Shown piece after piece: positions 62,548-64,000 of a stretch of DNA of 64,000 nucleotides. Under the pieces are notes generated by a model. That model saw only the letters and a program-made list of their open reading frames with translations. It was not told the DNA's origin and searched no databases. The stretch lies in the NCBI GenBank assembly GCA_022495005.1, contig JAGYXB010000135.1:1302001-1366000 (forward strand), in the 5' to 3' direction. A program made the translations under genes and the position numbers. The DNA is from Rhyacophila brunnea (taxonomy: Eukaryota; Arthropoda; Insecta; Trichoptera; Rhyacophilidae). The stretch's first letter is position 1; each line of letters starts with the position of its first letter.

Positions 62548-63463
62548 TACTATTTTTTTTCATATTTTCATGGTGTGGACATTTTGAATTTGAATTTTGT
62601 AAAGTTCCGTTCGTGTGAATATAAATTTAGATTCTAATATAAAATATTGAGGTTTAATGTTCTAATGACAAAACATTAAAATTCGAATTAACAAGAGTAC
62701 ACGCATGGAGAGACTTGGTGAAGATTCTCGAAGCTTTTAATATATTGTAGAAATTACATAATTTAAAAAAAACCTCAGAAACATAGATATTATAAAAAAA
62801 ATAGAAATAAGTTCGACTGAGTGAGACTCGAGCTATCGATCCGTTTATGATTCATGCGAATTATTTCTTATATTCACGTTTAAACTGAGGTATTTCAAAT
62901 TCCACCACTACCTTTTTTCTTGATTTTTATTCTAATATGTATGTTTGTCAGTTTTTTTAATGATGTTATGTCTATAATAAAAAATACAATATTCTTGAAA
63001 CCTTGTATAATATATTCAATAATTATTTTTAATAAAAATACGATTTATAGAAATCGCAACAAATGCATAATGATAACATTTAGTAGATATTAAAATGATT
63101 TCTACAATAATTTACTAAGATAGATTGAGTGTAAACCAAGATTATGCACCAACTAATTTGAATAAGATAACTACATGAATAAATAATAATTTTGTATTTA
63201 CCTTTTTTACAGGTACCTACAAAAAATAATACTTCGATAACAAATTACGTTTTATTTCACAAGATTTTTTAAATATAATAAGATTATCTATCAAAATAGT
63301 GGTTGAATAGTTCGTATATTTATTATTACATATTAATTTATTAGATGTAATCGAAAGAGATAACATGTTTTTTTCGTCATAAAACATGTCAGTAACAATT
63401 TATCATTACTTCAGTTAACGCCATTTATCATAATCATAGAGATAGGTCTCTTGTATATTATAA
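62548..63463. other. AT-rich intron sequence next to the CELF exon
   Basis: No exon recognised. 62818-62870 on the minus strand faintly resembles a tRNA B box (CTCGAGTCTC) without supporting structure. Confidence 0.5.
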
Positions 63464-63469
63464 ACTTAC
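63464..63469 (-). other. Splice donor GTAAGT of the CELF exon
   Basis: On the minus strand, conserved RRM1 coding sequence runs up to a GTAAGT hexamer and loses all family similarity after it. The exon breaks after the first base of the Gly codon in MHKG, a plausible intron position within RRM1. Confidence 0.85.
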
Positions 63470-63926
63470 CCTTGTGCATACCGGTGTACTTGTCCTTTAG
63501 CACCGTAAACTCATAAATCTTCCCAAACTCTTCAAACATAGGACGCAAATCTTCTTCTTCCAAATGTCTCGGAATCTGTCCAACAAATAACTTAATCGCA
63601 TCTCTGCACATCGATAGCGAAGATACCGATACCATTTGGCCGTCTTCTTCACTACCAATTTGTGCTGCTTGCTGTGAAGGACTTGTTTGTTGTGAGGCAA
63701 ACATTTGTGCAAGATGGCCGTCTCGTGTGGCCTGGTGCATTTGGTTAGTCATTGATGACTGTATAATGCAATTGGCATTTATATTTGGCGGGGAACCAGC
63801 AAAGTTGAGTATTGTTTGTCCAGGGTCACTACCAGCTATTGGTACTGGAGTACTTCCATAACCTGGTGGAGTATTCAGTGATATCAGTGCCGGATTCATC
63901 ATAACAGGTGGTTGAGGAATCAGCAT
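63470..63926 (-). CDS. CELF/Bruno-3-like RNA-binding protein, 5' coding exon (partial gene)
   Basis: This exon encodes about 152 residues of a CELF (CUGBP/Elav-like) family protein, a regulator of alternative splicing and mRNA translation that binds GU-rich RNA. Residues 1-105 are a low-complexity N-terminus rich in Pro, Gln and Ser. From about residue 109 the first RRM begins: RNP2 is LFVGQI (113-118), followed by the CELF-typical stretch around [20 protein letters not shown] and then [12 protein letters not shown]. The frame stops matching right after MHKG, where the minus strand reads AAGG|GTAAGT; the donor is at 63464-63469, so the exon ends at 63470 in phase 1. An in-frame TAA lies 9 bases upstream of the ATG, which supports this start, but an AG at the same place could be an acceptor and the window ends too soon to decide. 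The sequence resembles insect Bruno-3 more than Bruno-1/Arrest. The remaining RRMs must lie further left, outside what I can recognise. Confidence 0.9.
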
Positions 63927-64000
63927 GACACTTTATTTAAAACCGTTATGTCAATTATTCTCTTATTTCTTTAAAAACTATATTAATAAATATAATATTA

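Larger units (their letters stand above)
1..63463 (-). other. Probable giant first coding-region intron of the CELF gene (left limit unknown)
   Basis: Downstream of the donor on the minus strand I find no exon continuing RRM1 (expected residues after MHKG are of the form GCAFLTYC) and no other host gene. CELF genes of insects are known for very long introns. The left part could equally be intergenic or hold small exons of under 100 bp that cannot be recognised by eye. Confidence 0.5.

Noticed and set aside
62818..62870. tRNA-like B box CTCGAGTCTC on the minus strand
   Set aside because: Two mismatches to the consensus, no A box and no second copy.

Overview
The window looks like nuclear DNA of a hemipteran insect, most probably an aphid. 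It is very AT-rich throughout, has no bacterial-style gene packing, carries insect-type telomere-like TTAGG repeats inside a transposon, and is full of decayed eukaryotic mobile elements. The species call is an inference from sequence style, not from a search.

Only one real protein-coding exon is recognisable: 63470-63926 on the minus strand. It encodes the N-terminus and the start of the first RNA-recognition motif of a CELF/Bruno-like (Bruno-3 type) RNA-binding protein, and it ends at a clean GTAAGT splice donor. Nothing to its left reads as another host exon, so most or all of the other 63 kb is best read as one very long CELF intron, possibly with intergenic DNA further left.

The rest is a graveyard of mobile elements. 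From left to right: a SINE tail (4.7 kb); a hAT end (9.9 kb); a PIF/Harbinger transposase remnant (11.7-12.1 kb); a small inverted-repeat element (14.8 kb); a LINE fragment (15.6-15.9 kb); a truncated piggyBac-type MITE (18.0-18.7 kb); a 260-bp MITE (19.9 kb); tRNA-like SINE heads (22.9, 24.9, 34.2 and 36.8 kb); a hAT transposase remnant (27.1-28.0 kb); a 13-unit tandem array interrupted by a 5'-truncated LINE with target duplications (28.7-30.7 kb); a foldback MITE whose core is TTAGG repeats (37.5 kb); a MITE with 29-bp perfect terminal repeats and internal subrepeats (46.4 kb); an LTR-like fragment (48.0-48.5 kb); two members of one MITE family (32.6 and 49.1 kb); a 44-bp LINE tail with its own target duplication (51.0 kb); a non-autonomous Helitron with a broken Rep/helicase N-terminal reading frame (56.25-58.1 kb); and a complete piggyBac-type MITE with about 80-bp terminal repeats (61.9-62.5 kb).

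Between these lie about fifteen short patches visibly richer in G+C and CpG than the background (strongest at 55.2-55.5 kb), plus an isolated cluster of transcription-factor-like sites near 12.15-12.26 kb. These are candidate enhancers or alternative promoters for the CELF gene, but only composition and motif matches support that. I found no CRISPR array, rRNA, intact tRNA, operon or new defence or biosynthetic system. The most unusual items are the TTAGG-cored MITE, the two TSD-flanked LINE tails ending in GAA repeats, and the MITE with internal copies of its own terminal motif.
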